NCBI RefSeq assembly: GCF_900537175.1
Contig: NZ_LS999833.1
Span: 1,798,001 to 1,862,000, forward strand
DNA length: 64,000 bases
Origin: Lentilitoribacter sp. Alg239-R112
GTDB lineage: Bacteria > Pseudomonadota > Alphaproteobacteria > Rhizobiales > Rhizobiaceae
Reading direction: 5' to 3'
In this document: piece after piece, positions 38,622 to 46,641 of the stretch
Position numbering within the stretch: position 1 is the stretch's first letter
Layout of the letters: every line of letters starts with the position of its first letter
Translations under genes and position numbers: made by a program
The notes under the pieces: model-generated
What the model was told of the DNA's origin: nothing
Database searches by the model: none
The model's input: the letters and a program-made list of their open reading frames with translations, nothing else

Positions 38622-40198
38622 CTCAACTTTTGAGTTATGTATTTCTCCAACTTTTCGTGCTTTCCAGCATCAAAACGCAAACCCATTTTAGAGCGACGCC
38701 AGAGAAAATCTTGCGCATTGTGAACCCATTCGTTCTTAATCGCCCAATCTATCTCTCGAGAATAAATACCATGACCAAAATCAATGCCCATATCTTCAAT
38801 AGATGATACTTCGCCAAATATGTTTGCCGCTTGCGTGCCGTACTGCCGGATAAGCCTTCTAATGGTAAAGCCGTTTAAAAATGGCAGCTGGCCCGCAAGT
38901 TCATTTTGCAAATTTGCGACCTGATCAACCGGAAAATCTCCACCAGGCAAACTAACACCAGCAGTCCAAGGGGCAGTCTGCTTATCCAAAACACCATCGA
39001 TTTTCTCAAGGGAACTTTCTGCTAGTTTTCTATAGGTCGTGATTTTCCCTCCAAAAACATTCAAAACAGGTGCACCAGCTGTATCATTGATCTTTAATAC
39101 ATAATCTCGTGTCGCTGCCGATGCAGATGACGCACCATCATCGTAAAGTGGACGAACACCTGAATAGCTCCAGACGACGTCATCCCGAGTGAGATTTTTC
39201 TTAAAATAATTGTTCACGAAACTAATCATATAGTCAGCTTCCTCATCAGAACATTCAGGTTTGATAGATGGATCCAAATGTTCAGCATCAGTGGTACCGA
39301 TAAGTGTGTAATCTTCTTCATAAGGGATCGCAAACATGATACGACCATCTTCACCTTGAAAAAAGTAGCACTTATCGTGGTCATACAATTTTTTGGTAAT
39401 GATGTGGCTGCCACGAACAAGACGGACACCCTCATTGGTTTTAAGACGAACCGTGTCTTGAATAATATTGCCGACCCAGGGACCGCCGGCATTCACAATC
39501 ATTTTTGCGTAATGCACTGTCGCATTGTCATTCGCATCAAGCGTATGAATTTCCCAAATGCCATCTTCTTGTTTTGCGGACACAACCTTGGTTCGATCCA
39601 GAATAGTTGCACCCCTGTTCTGGGCATCTATGGCATTGAGCAGCGTTAGACGCGAATCCTCCACCCAGCAGTCGGAATATTCATAGGCGTTCTTATACTT
39701 ATCCAATAAAGGTTCACCCTCGACCGAAGACGTCAGATCAATTGAGCTTGTCGCCGGGAGAATTTTTCTACCACCAAGATGATCATATAAGAACAGACCA
39801 AATCTTATGAGCCACTTTGGTCGGCTGCCCTTCATCCATGGCATAAAGGTTGAAAGCAATTTCGACGTGGGAGTGCTATTTTCAAACCGCATTTCGGGAT
39901 AAACCGGAAGCACGAAACGTTTAGGCCAACTGATGTGTGGCATGGCAGAAAGCAATATTTCCCGCTCTATGAGCGCTTCGCGTACGAGACGAAATTTGAA
40001 ATATTCAAGATAACGCAATCCACCGTGAAAAAGCTTGGTCGAAGCCGATGACGTTGCAGATGCGAAATCATTCATTTCAGCAAGAGCTACGCGATAACCG
40101 CGCCCTGCAGCATCCCGCGCAATACCGCAGCCATTTATCCCTCCACCAATAACAAATACATCATATACTTCATTCTCGTGATCTGCTGAGTTACTCAT
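38618..40198 (-). CDS. glpD: Aerobic glycerol-3-phosphate dehydrogenase
   Basis: 526 residues, FAD-dependent. N-terminal dinucleotide motif DVFVIGGGINGCGIARDAAG; SSASTKLFHGGLRYLE; C-terminal domain with DFLWRRSKMGLR. Membrane-associated enzyme that oxidises glycerol 3-phosphate to DHAP and feeds quinone. Its start overlaps the glpR stop by 8 bp. No glycerol kinase or uptake genes are nearby. Confidence 0.93.
   Translation of the reverse strand: MSNSADHENEVYDVFVIGGGINGCGIARDAAGRGYRVALAEMNDFASATSSASTKLFHGGLRYLEYFKFRLVREALIEREILLSAMPHISWPKRFVLPVYPEMRFENSTPTSKLLSTFMPWMKGSRPKWLIRFGLFLYDHLGGRKILPATSSIDLTSSVEGEPLLDKYKNAYEYSDCWVEDSRLTLLNAIDAQNRGATILDRTKVVSAKQEDGIWEIHTLDANDNATVHYAKMIVNAGGPWVGNIIQDTVRLKTNEGVRLVRGSHIITKKLYDHDKCYFFQGEDGRIMFAIPYEEDYTLIGTTDAEHLDPSIKPECSDEEADYMISFVNNYFKKNLTRDDVVWSYSGVRPLYDDGASSASAATRDYVLKINDTAGAPVLNVFGGKITTYRKLAESSLEKIDGVLDKQTAPWTAGVSLPGGDFPVDQVANLQNELAGQLPFLNGFTIRRLIRQYGTQAANIFGEVSSIEDMGIDFGHGIYSREIDWAIKNEWVHNAQDFLWRRSKMGLRFDAGKHEKLEKYITQKLS
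38619..38637. terminator. Hairpin overlapping the rhodanese and glpD stops
   Basis: TAACTCAA, CTT, TTGAGTTA: perfect 8-bp arms. It begins at the rhodanese stop codon and covers the last codons of glpD. It could end both transcripts, though no long T-run is present. Confidence 0.5.
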
Positions 40199-40970
40199 TA
40201 TTCATTTCCGTCATAATAATTTTCGTGTTTGACTTGACTGCAATTTCTTGAAAACTGGATGGAGGAGCGGTGTCGGTGACAATGATATCCAGTTGAGAAA
40301 TATCGCAAATTCTGTGCGGGGCCGAGACTTCAAATTTTGAACCGCCACAAACCAATATTTTAGTACGTGCATTGGCGATAATCGCGCGAGCCACAGCAAC
40401 CTCTCGCTGATCAAAATCCAAAACAGAACCATCGTGATCTAATGAAGAGGCACCGATGATCGCATAATCTACTTTGTAGTTACGAATGGCATCGACAGCA
40501 TCAGCCCCGACAATGGCTCCATCAGATAATCGAACTTCGCCACCGATAATAGATAGAGATTTCAATCTCGCATTGCGTAGAATATGAACAACATTAATAT
40601 TGTTTGTAATGACCGTCAGATCCTTATGAAGTTGCAAGGCATCTGCGACTTGTTCTGTTGTTGTCCCAATATTGATAGCAACCGAACTTCCGTTAGGAAT
40701 TAACTTCGAAGCGGCGTTGGCGATGCTCGACTTTGATGCTTTAGCTGCTAATCGCCGTTCTTCGTATGTTGCCATAGACGTTGATATTGCACGCCTGGCA
40801 CCACCATGAACGCGGGACGCAAGACCACGATCACACAATTCACTTAAATCTCGGCGTATGGTCTGTGTGGCAACATCAAATGAAGATGCCAACATCTCCA
40901 CCTCCACGTACCCAGAGTTGTTTAGAATTTCGAGAATTTTCTCTTGGCGAGAATTAAACATATCTTCCAT
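40191..40970 (-). CDS. glpR: DeoR-family repressor GlpR
   Basis: 259 residues from the ATG at 40970 (or 256 from 40961). N-terminal DeoR winged helix (NSRQEKILEILNNSGYVEV; TQTIRRDLSELCDRG) and a C-terminal sugar-phosphate sensing domain (NIGTTTEQVADAL; GGEVRLSDGAIVG). Coupled to glpD, so likely represses it in the absence of glycerol 3-phosphate. Inverted and direct repeats sit just ahead of the start. Confidence 0.88.
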   Translation of the reverse strand: MEDMFNSRQEKILEILNNSGYVEVEMLASSFDVATQTIRRDLSELCDRGLASRVHGGARRAISTSMATYEERRLAAKASKSSIANAASKLIPNGSSVAINIGTTTEQVADALQLHKDLTVITNNINVVHILRNARLKSLSIIGGEVRLSDGAIVGADAVDAIRNYKVDYAIIGASSLDHDGSVLDFDQREVAVARAIIANARTKILVCGGSKFEVSAPHRICDISQLDIIVTDTAPPSSFQEIAVKSNTKIIMTEMNNE

Positions 40971-40972
40971 AC

Positions 40973-41079
40973 ATTCAAATGAACATTAATTGTTCAATAC
41001 ATTACATATGAAATTGCAAAAGTCTACCTAAGATCAACTTTCAGACGCATATTCGCGCATATGAAATTCAAATGAACAT
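40973..41079. promoter_or_regulatory. Candidate GlpR operators upstream of glpR
   Basis: The 14-mer ATTCAAATGAACAT occurs at 40973-40986 and at 41066-41079. The first copy forms half of TGAACA-TTAAT-TGTTCA (40980-40996), an inverted repeat with the TGTTC/GAACA half-sites known for GlpR. Two sites 93 bp apart would suit looping autorepression. Confidence 0.5.
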
Positions 41080-41200
41080 ATCTCAAACACAATGAATGGC
41101 TCTCTCAACCAACATTGAAATTATATTCTGGTTATCAATCTATATTGCGGGGGATAATGGCGCTGACTTTAGCAAATCATAGACTAAATTCGGAGCAGCA

Positions 41201-42100
41201 TTACTCATTATCCCAGATAACAGATTCATTTAGTGTCCGGCGTGCCGATGCCAAATGTATCTCGAACTCTCGCAACGCCCTTGTATTGTCGCCTTCTAAC
41301 AATGCATCGATGATTGCCAGATGCTCCGCCAAGGCTGCAAGGTTCCGCTCGACCTCCTGCGATTTATTCCACCGATAATGATAGTGAAAAATCACTGCTA
41401 CTATCTGATAGAAATCATCGACAAATCGATTGCCAAGTTTACGTGTGATTAGAGAATGCATTCTTTCATCAAGTTGACCAAATTCGGTCGTAGAGACTTC
41501 TCCACTTTGGATATATCTTACATGCTCTGCTTTTACATTGAGCAAAAGCTGCCTATCTTCATCCGACAGCACATCAGCACAAAGTTTTCTGAAGGCGCTA
41601 AATTCGAACATTTCTCGTACATCAGATAGTTCATTTGCATAGGCGCGAGTAAATCCACGTAATATCCAGTGACGGTTAGGCTCTTTTTCAATCAACCCAA
41701 ACCGCGAAAATCTTATCAGATATTCTCTAATAACAGAGGCGCTGACACCAATCTCTCGTACAAGATCACTCTCCCTAATAATCGCACCGGGTTTCAAATC
41801 TCCATTGAGCACATACTCAATAAAGGCAATCTCTACCTTCTCACTGGATGCACGGGTCTCCTCTATCGGAAAGTGATCTCGCTTAAGTGGCTTACGAAGG
41901 ATTGTCTTTTTTCGGCCATCCCAGTTTATTATTTTGGCGTCGTGTAATTGTTCCAGAACAGAGCGAATAGTCGTTCGGCTGATTCTTAGATCTTTCGAAA
42001 GCTGAGTTTCAGAAGGTAGGTTTGCACCACAATCCAGCTCAGCAATAGCTGACAACAATTCATTGTAACATTCTTTATATAGGTTCTTCGCGCGTGACAA
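41201..42100 (-). CDS. GntR/FCD regulator with two winged-helix domains
   Basis: 299 residues. Two consecutive GntR-type winged helices are visible: about 10-70 (LPSETQLSKDLRISRTTIRSV) and about 80-140 (IRESDLVREIGVSASVIREYL). An all-helical FCD ligand domain follows (about 150-290). Ordinary FadR-type regulators have only one. Start is a TTG at 42100 with AAGGGA upstream. It closes the operon that begins with the UxaA-family gene and likely senses a sugar acid of that pathway. Confidence 0.82.
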   Translation of the reverse strand: MSRAKNLYKECYNELLSAIAELDCGANLPSETQLSKDLRISRTTIRSVLEQLHDAKIINWDGRKKTILRKPLKRDHFPIEETRASSEKVEIAFIEYVLNGDLKPGAIIRESDLVREIGVSASVIREYLIRFSRFGLIEKEPNRHWILRGFTRAYANELSDVREMFEFSAFRKLCADVLSDEDRQLLLNVKAEHVRYIQSGEVSTTEFGQLDERMHSLITRKLGNRFVDDFYQIVAVIFHYHYRWNKSQEVERNLAALAEHLAIIDALLEGDNTRALREFEIHLASARRTLNESVIWDNE

Positions 42101-42141
42101 AATAGCGTCCCTTGGAGGTGTCAGTAACCAATCACCATCTA

Positions 42142-43110
42142 TTATACATCTTCATTTACAATCAACCCTGCTTTAGTAAGATCATCCCATAGGGCATCTG
42201 GAATTCGTTGTTCTAGCATATCCATATTACGAGTAAGTGAACTCGCCTTTGCCGTACCGATTAGAATAGACGCCACAAGCTCATGTTTCTTTGGAAAATT
42301 AAGGGCAGCGGCAGGAAGTGTTATTTCATGCTTCTTACAAATTTCCATAATTGCGGCAACCCGTTGCTGTACCTGTTTCGGCGCAACTTCATAGTCAAAA
42401 TGTGCGTTAGGTCCTGGACCTGTCGCCAGAATACCTGAGTTGAAGACCCCGCCAATTACCAGTTTTGCATCATATTCGCGGCACTTCTGAAATAGCGGAA
42501 ATGCCTGCTCCTGCTCCAAAAGAGTGTAGCGCCCTGCTAATAGGATTAAGTCTATTTCCACTTTACCAAGCAGATGTTCGCATATATCCGTTTGGTTGAC
42601 ACCCAGTCCCATAGCTTTGATCACGCCTTGGCTTTTAAGCTCCGATAACGCTTTGTGGCCACCATCCTCAAATTGATCATAGTAAATTTGCTTGTTTGAT
42701 CCATGCCCAATGTCGCCAAGGTCATGCACAAACAAAACATCAATCTTGTTTAAACCAAGTCGTTGGAAACTATCCTCAACTGACCGCATTATGCCATCGT
42801 AGCTAAAATCAAAATGCTGATCAAAGCTAAGTGGGTTCTTAAACCCACTTATTTCGCTATGAATTTCCACGCTCGGTTTTAAGATACGCCCGACTTTGGT
42901 AGATAATATCCATTCATCAGGGTTCTTCTCCCGCAAGAAATCTCCTATCCTTCGCTCGCTTAAACCGTGGCCATAATGCGGTGCGGTATCAAAATAACGA
43001 ATTCCGGCATTCCATGCAGCCTGCAGAACTTCATCTGCTTGTTCACGGCTAACCGTGCTATACATACCTGCGATATTGGCCGTACCCAAAGAAACTTGAG
43101 GTAACAACAT
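42142..43110 (-). CDS. Aldo/keto reductase, probable L-fucose (D-threo-aldose) dehydrogenase
   Basis: 322 residues, TIM-barrel aldo/keto reductase. Active-site Asp and Tyr in FDTAPHYGHGLSERRIG, Lys in ILSTKVGR. The sequence resembles D-threo-aldose 1-dehydrogenases that oxidise L-fucose to the lactone; neighbours (lactonase, fucose mutarotase) support this. The ATG at 43110 has GGAG six bases before it. Lies 9 bp after the UxaA-family gene. Confidence 0.82.
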   Translation of the reverse strand: MLLPQVSLGTANIAGMYSTVSREQADEVLQAAWNAGIRYFDTAPHYGHGLSERRIGDFLREKNPDEWILSTKVGRILKPSVEIHSEISGFKNPLSFDQHFDFSYDGIMRSVEDSFQRLGLNKIDVLFVHDLGDIGHGSNKQIYYDQFEDGGHKALSELKSQGVIKAMGLGVNQTDICEHLLGKVEIDLILLAGRYTLLEQEQAFPLFQKCREYDAKLVIGGVFNSGILATGPGPNAHFDYEVAPKQVQQRVAAIMEICKKHEITLPAAALNFPKKHELVASILIGTAKASSLTRNMDMLEQRIPDALWDDLTKAGLIVNEDV

Positions 43111-43119
43111 CACCTTCTC

Positions 43120-44646
43120 CTACATAACTGCACCTAGTTGCCAGGGTACAAACTCAACACCACCAAACCCTAATCTCTCGCTTTTGGATTTTTTACCTGA
43201 GGCAATTGCAATGATTTCTTCAAAGATCTCTTCACCCTTAGTTTCAAGCGAAATACCGTCCTCAATAATGTCACCACAATTAACATCCATGTCTTCTTCC
43301 ATACGTGAAAACATATCTGAATTTGTTGCAAGTTTAATGCAGGGAGATGGCTTAAAACCAGAGACGGAACCGCGTCCGGTCGTAAAGATTATAAGGTTAG
43401 CGCCAGACGCTATTTGGCCAGTTACAGAACAAGGATCGTAGCCTGGACTATCCATGAAAACTAAACCCTGTGTACTTATTTGCTCGCCAAACTTAAAAAC
43501 ACCGGCAAGCGGCGCTGATCCTGCCTTTGCTACAGCACCTAGCGATTTTTCCAAAATGGTGGTCAAACCACCCTTTTTGTTTCCAGGTGACGGATTATTG
43601 TCCATTGAACCATCATGTTTCTCGCAATAAGCTTCCCACCAATGAATAAGTTCTATGAGATCTTCACCAATTTCAGCCGACAGCGCTCTTCTGGTTAGAA
43701 GGTGCTCTGCACCATACACTTCAGAAGTTTCAGATAGAATACTTGTACCACCATGCTTGACCAATAAATCTGAAGCTACGCCAAGAGCTGGGTTTGCAGT
43801 TATACCTGAATAACCATCTGATCCGCCGCATTGCATACCAAGCATCAAACCGGACAGAGGCGCTTCAACACGTTCAACTTCATTAACCACCGTGGCCATA
43901 TTCTTGATTGCAGTAATTCCAGATTCAATTGATTTCCGTGTTCCGCCGGTTTGTTGAATGGTCATATAGTGAAAAGTCCCGTCTTTCCGCTTAACCAAAT
44001 CACCGACCAGTGATGGCAATTGCATCACCTCACACCCAAGCCCTATAAGTATGACACCACCAAAATTCGGGTTTTGAGCGTAGCCCGAAAGAGTTCGAAA
44101 CAGTGTGTCATACCCCTCGCCGCTTGACGCCATACCGCAACCGGACGAGTGTACAATAGGCACCACGCCATCAATGTTTGGATACTCATCAAGCACACCG
44201 CTTTTTTCAACTGCCTCGGCAATAAAACGTGCAACAGAACCAGAACAATTTACAGATGTAAGAATGCCAATGTAATTGCGAGTTCCAAATCTACCATTTG
44301 CTCGTGGATAGCCCATAAATGTTCGCGGACTTTTTGGGGCCTCCAGCGGAACAACCTTTGTTCCATAGGCATAGTCCTGCGTGTGATCAGACATATCCAA
44401 ATTATGCGAATGCACATGGCAACCTGATTGGATTATTTCTGTTGCGCTCCCAATTATCTGCCCGTATCGAATAACATTTTCGCCCTTATCAATCTGACGA
44501 ATAGATAATTTATGCCCTTTTAAAACAGGCGTTTTAAGCTCAATTTCATGGGGAGAAACTTTATCCCCAATACGTAAATTCTCCAACGCAACAACAATAT
44601 TATCATCAGAATTTAAATGTAACGTTTTAGATTGAGCTATCGACAT
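43120..44646 (-). CDS. UxaA-family sugar-acid dehydratase
   Basis: 508 residues: an N-terminal SAF-like domain (about 10-95, including SGCHVHSHNL) and the altronate/galactarate dehydratase core (GYPRANGRFGTRNYIGIL; NCSGSVARF; HSSGCGMASSGEGYD; GMQCGGSDGYSGITANPALG). The family are iron-dependent dehydratases of aldonic or aldaric acids. In this setting it may dehydrate the aldonate released by the lactonase, in place of an enolase-type L-fuconate dehydratase; this is inference. First gene of uxaA-like, aldo/keto reductase, gntR. Confidence 0.82.
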   Translation of the reverse strand: MSIAQSKTLHLNSDDNIVVALENLRIGDKVSPHEIELKTPVLKGHKLSIRQIDKGENVIRYGQIIGSATEIIQSGCHVHSHNLDMSDHTQDYAYGTKVVPLEAPKSPRTFMGYPRANGRFGTRNYIGILTSVNCSGSVARFIAEAVEKSGVLDEYPNIDGVVPIVHSSGCGMASSGEGYDTLFRTLSGYAQNPNFGGVILIGLGCEVMQLPSLVGDLVKRKDGTFHYMTIQQTGGTRKSIESGITAIKNMATVVNEVERVEAPLSGLMLGMQCGGSDGYSGITANPALGVASDLLVKHGGTSILSETSEVYGAEHLLTRRALSAEIGEDLIELIHWWEAYCEKHDGSMDNNPSPGNKKGGLTTILEKSLGAVAKAGSAPLAGVFKFGEQISTQGLVFMDSPGYDPCSVTGQIASGANLIIFTTGRGSVSGFKPSPCIKLATNSDMFSRMEEDMDVNCGDIIEDGISLETKGEEIFEEIIAIASGKKSKSERLGFGGVEFVPWQLGAVM

Positions 44647-44665
44647 ACAAAAACCTTCTCAAAAA

Positions 44666-44687
44666 TATGCGCATAACCAAAATTGGT
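44666..44687. promoter_or_regulatory. Adjacent palindromes upstream of the UxaA-family gene
   Basis: TATGCGCATA (perfect 10-bp palindrome) is directly followed by ACCAA-AA-TTGGT. They lie 20-41 bp upstream of the UxaA start in the divergent gap with the lactonase gene. Candidate operator for the double-HTH GntR protein. The rest of the gap is AT-rich without other signals. Confidence 0.4.
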
Positions 44688-44913
44688 CGGCAAAAACGAG
44701 CAACTTCACAATTTTCGAAATTCAACACAGAATCATTGCCTAAAAATTTGAAATTTCCAAATATGTACATTATGCAATAAAAACAGAATTCGCAATAATA
44801 ATGTTTTTTATCAATTATAAACAGAAAACTATTCTTGATGTGGATAACCATTAAGATGAACAAGATAAAACAGAGTGACGGAACTTAAGTCTAGCACGTT
44901 GAGTGACAAACAA

Positions 44914-45747
44914 ATGATTATCGATGCGCACCACCACCTTTGGAAAATTGAACACGGTATTTACGATTGGATTGGAGATGAGATCTCAGGCATCAGGCGA
45001 GATTATCAACCAGAACATTTACAGCCGTACCTTAGCCACCTGAAAATTGACAAAACAATTTTAGTTCAAGCTGCGGAAACACTCAAAGAGAATGAGCTCA
45101 TGCTGGATGCCGCTGAAAACAACTCATTCATTGGAGGTGTCGTTGCATGGGTGGACCTTTTGTCCGATACCTGCGCTTCAGAACTAGATTTTCTAGCAAG
45201 CAAACCAATCATCAAGGGAATACGACCCGTTCTTCAAGGTATTGATGATACAAATTGGATATTGCGGGATGAAGTGATGCGTAATCTGAGCAGCTTGCCG
45301 AGATTAAACCTGCGCTTCGATGCACTTATCCAACCTCGTCACTTGAACGCGATGGAAACCTTGGCTCGTCAGATCCCTGATCTATCTGTAGTCATTGATC
45401 ACGGCGCGAAACCAATCATCAAAAATGGACAAGCTCCTGACCAACAATGGCTTGAAGGAATTGCGAAACTAGCGGAATATCCAAACATATACTGCAAAAT
45501 TTCAGGTCTTATAACAGAGTACGGTGCAGGATGGTCAGCCAAAGCTTTACAACCTGTTACTCACCACCTGTTAGATACGTTCTCGCCAAAGCGAATAATG
45601 TGGGGCAGTGATTGGCCCGTATTAGAACTCGATGGCTCTTACACTCAATGGTTCTCATGTATACTGGAATTGATCACTGATTTAAGTGCGCAAGAACAAA
45701 AACGCATTCTTGGTGAAACCGCACGTGAGTTCTATGCCATTGAATAA
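44914..45747 (+). CDS. Amidohydrolase-2 family lactonase, probable L-fuconolactonase
   Basis: 277 residues from the ATG at 44914 (MIIDAHHHLW, the family start). In-frame GTG 44875 or TTG 44899 could extend it; none has a good ribosome site. Metal-site motifs DAHHHLW, VIDHGAKP and the late MWGSDWPV are intact. Family members open L-fucono- or rhamnono-lactones to the acid. Divergent from the dehydratase gene; followed after 35 bp by fucU. Confidence 0.82.
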   Translation: MIIDAHHHLWKIEHGIYDWIGDEISGIRRDYQPEHLQPYLSHLKIDKTILVQAAETLKENELMLDAAENNSFIGGVVAWVDLLSDTCASELDFLASKPIIKGIRPVLQGIDDTNWILRDEVMRNLSSLPRLNLRFDALIQPRHLNAMETLARQIPDLSVVIDHGAKPIIKNGQAPDQQWLEGIAKLAEYPNIYCKISGLITEYGAGWSAKALQPVTHHLLDTFSPKRIMWGSDWPVLELDGSYTQWFSCILELITDLSAQEQKRILGETAREFYAIE

Positions 45748-45782
45748 ACAAGTCTCCAAAACAAGTAATGTAAGGAAAATTC

Positions 45783-46217
45783 ATGCTCATCGGATTGGAT
45801 CCAATTTTATCTCCCGAACTTCTCTATGCACTTCGAGCCATGGGGCATGGAGATGAAATCGCAATTGTCGACGCAAATTATCCTGCCAGTAGCTCAACTG
45901 AGCAGCTCATTCGTCTAGATGGTGTGGATGCGCCGATGGCATTAAAGGCAGTTCTTTCAATCACACCATTAGATATCTACGTCGAGGATGCAGCCTTTTC
46001 TATGCAAGATGCAGGCGATCCCGATAACTTTCCCGCTGCAGTTCAAACGTTCCAGACAATTATAAATGATGTCTGCAGTTCTAATCACAATATCAAACAG
46101 CTCGAACGTTTTGCATTTTACGAACATGCAAAGAACGCATTTGCAATTGTCCAAACTGGTGAAACCCGACATTACGGCAATATTATTTTGAAGAAGGGCG
46201 TTCTTCCCAGCGCTTAA
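45783..46217 (+). CDS. fucU: L-fucose mutarotase (RbsD/FucU family)
   Basis: 144 residues. FucU landmarks: LDPILSPELLYALRAMGHGDEIAIVDANYPA, and the C-terminal RFAFYEHAKNAFAIVQTGE...YGNIILKKG. Interconverts L-fucose anomers for the dehydrogenase. It is the strongest evidence that this block handles L-fucose or a stereochemical relative. In tandem with the lactonase. Confidence 0.88.
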   Translation: MLIGLDPILSPELLYALRAMGHGDEIAIVDANYPASSSTEQLIRLDGVDAPMALKAVLSITPLDIYVEDAAFSMQDAGDPDNFPAAVQTFQTIINDVCSSNHNIKQLERFAFYEHAKNAFAIVQTGETRHYGNIILKKGVLPSA

Positions 46218-46291
46218 CTCACCGAAAGCGCAGAAAACTTTACAAGTAAACAAAATCGAAATTTATTAAGCTTCGGGTAACCATCAGCGTT

Positions 46292-46308
46292 TAGGTTTAG
46301 TAAACCTA
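46292..46308. promoter_or_regulatory. Perfect 17-bp palindrome TAGGTTTAGTAAACCTA
   Basis: Eight-base arms around one G, 25 bp upstream of the small unknown gene. Too short a loop for an RNA hairpin to be favoured without opening, so a protein operator is likelier. I see no second copy nearby. Confidence 0.5.
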
Positions 46309-46333
46309 TCTCTTTATCGAGAGGAAAAGGAAG

Positions 46334-46600
46334 ATGAAACCGAATGCTAAGAGCAATATAGCAAAATTTGTCTCTCCAGAGGAGACAACATTTAAATACG
46401 ACCATATGTATGACGCAGGTCTTAAGCTACCACAGCGCGCACGGGCAATGATTGCACAACATTACTATCAACGTGTCCACCTTCGTGAACTGGGTCTTCG
46501 CCTTATAGCAACATGCGATTTGCATATTGTTCAGCAGGTTTTTGGTTCCGCTTCTGATGTTCTGTTGCAGCAAGCTGAACAATTTAAAGAGCAAGACTAA
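46334..46600 (+). CDS. Small uncharacterised protein (88 aa)
   Basis: I do not recognise the family. 88 residues, soluble, no signal peptide or membrane segment, rich in Gln/His/Leu with a helical centre (LPQRARAMIAQHYYQRVHLRELGLRL). One Cys. Coding is supported by a good ribosome site (AGGAAAAGGAAG just before the ATG), by its position between convergent genes with no other long frame, and by the palindrome upstream. It could be a small DNA- or protein-binding factor; nothing proves it. Confidence 0.6.
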   Translation: MKPNAKSNIAKFVSPEETTFKYDHMYDAGLKLPQRARAMIAQHYYQRVHLRELGLRLIATCDLHIVQQVFGSASDVLLQQAEQFKEQD

Positions 46601-46641
46601 ACGACCGAAACCTCATAACGAACAATCGCTAACTAAGCACC

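Noticed and set aside
46210..46231. GCGCTT...AAGCGC stem at the fucU stop
   Set aside because: Short stem without a T-run; weak as a terminator.
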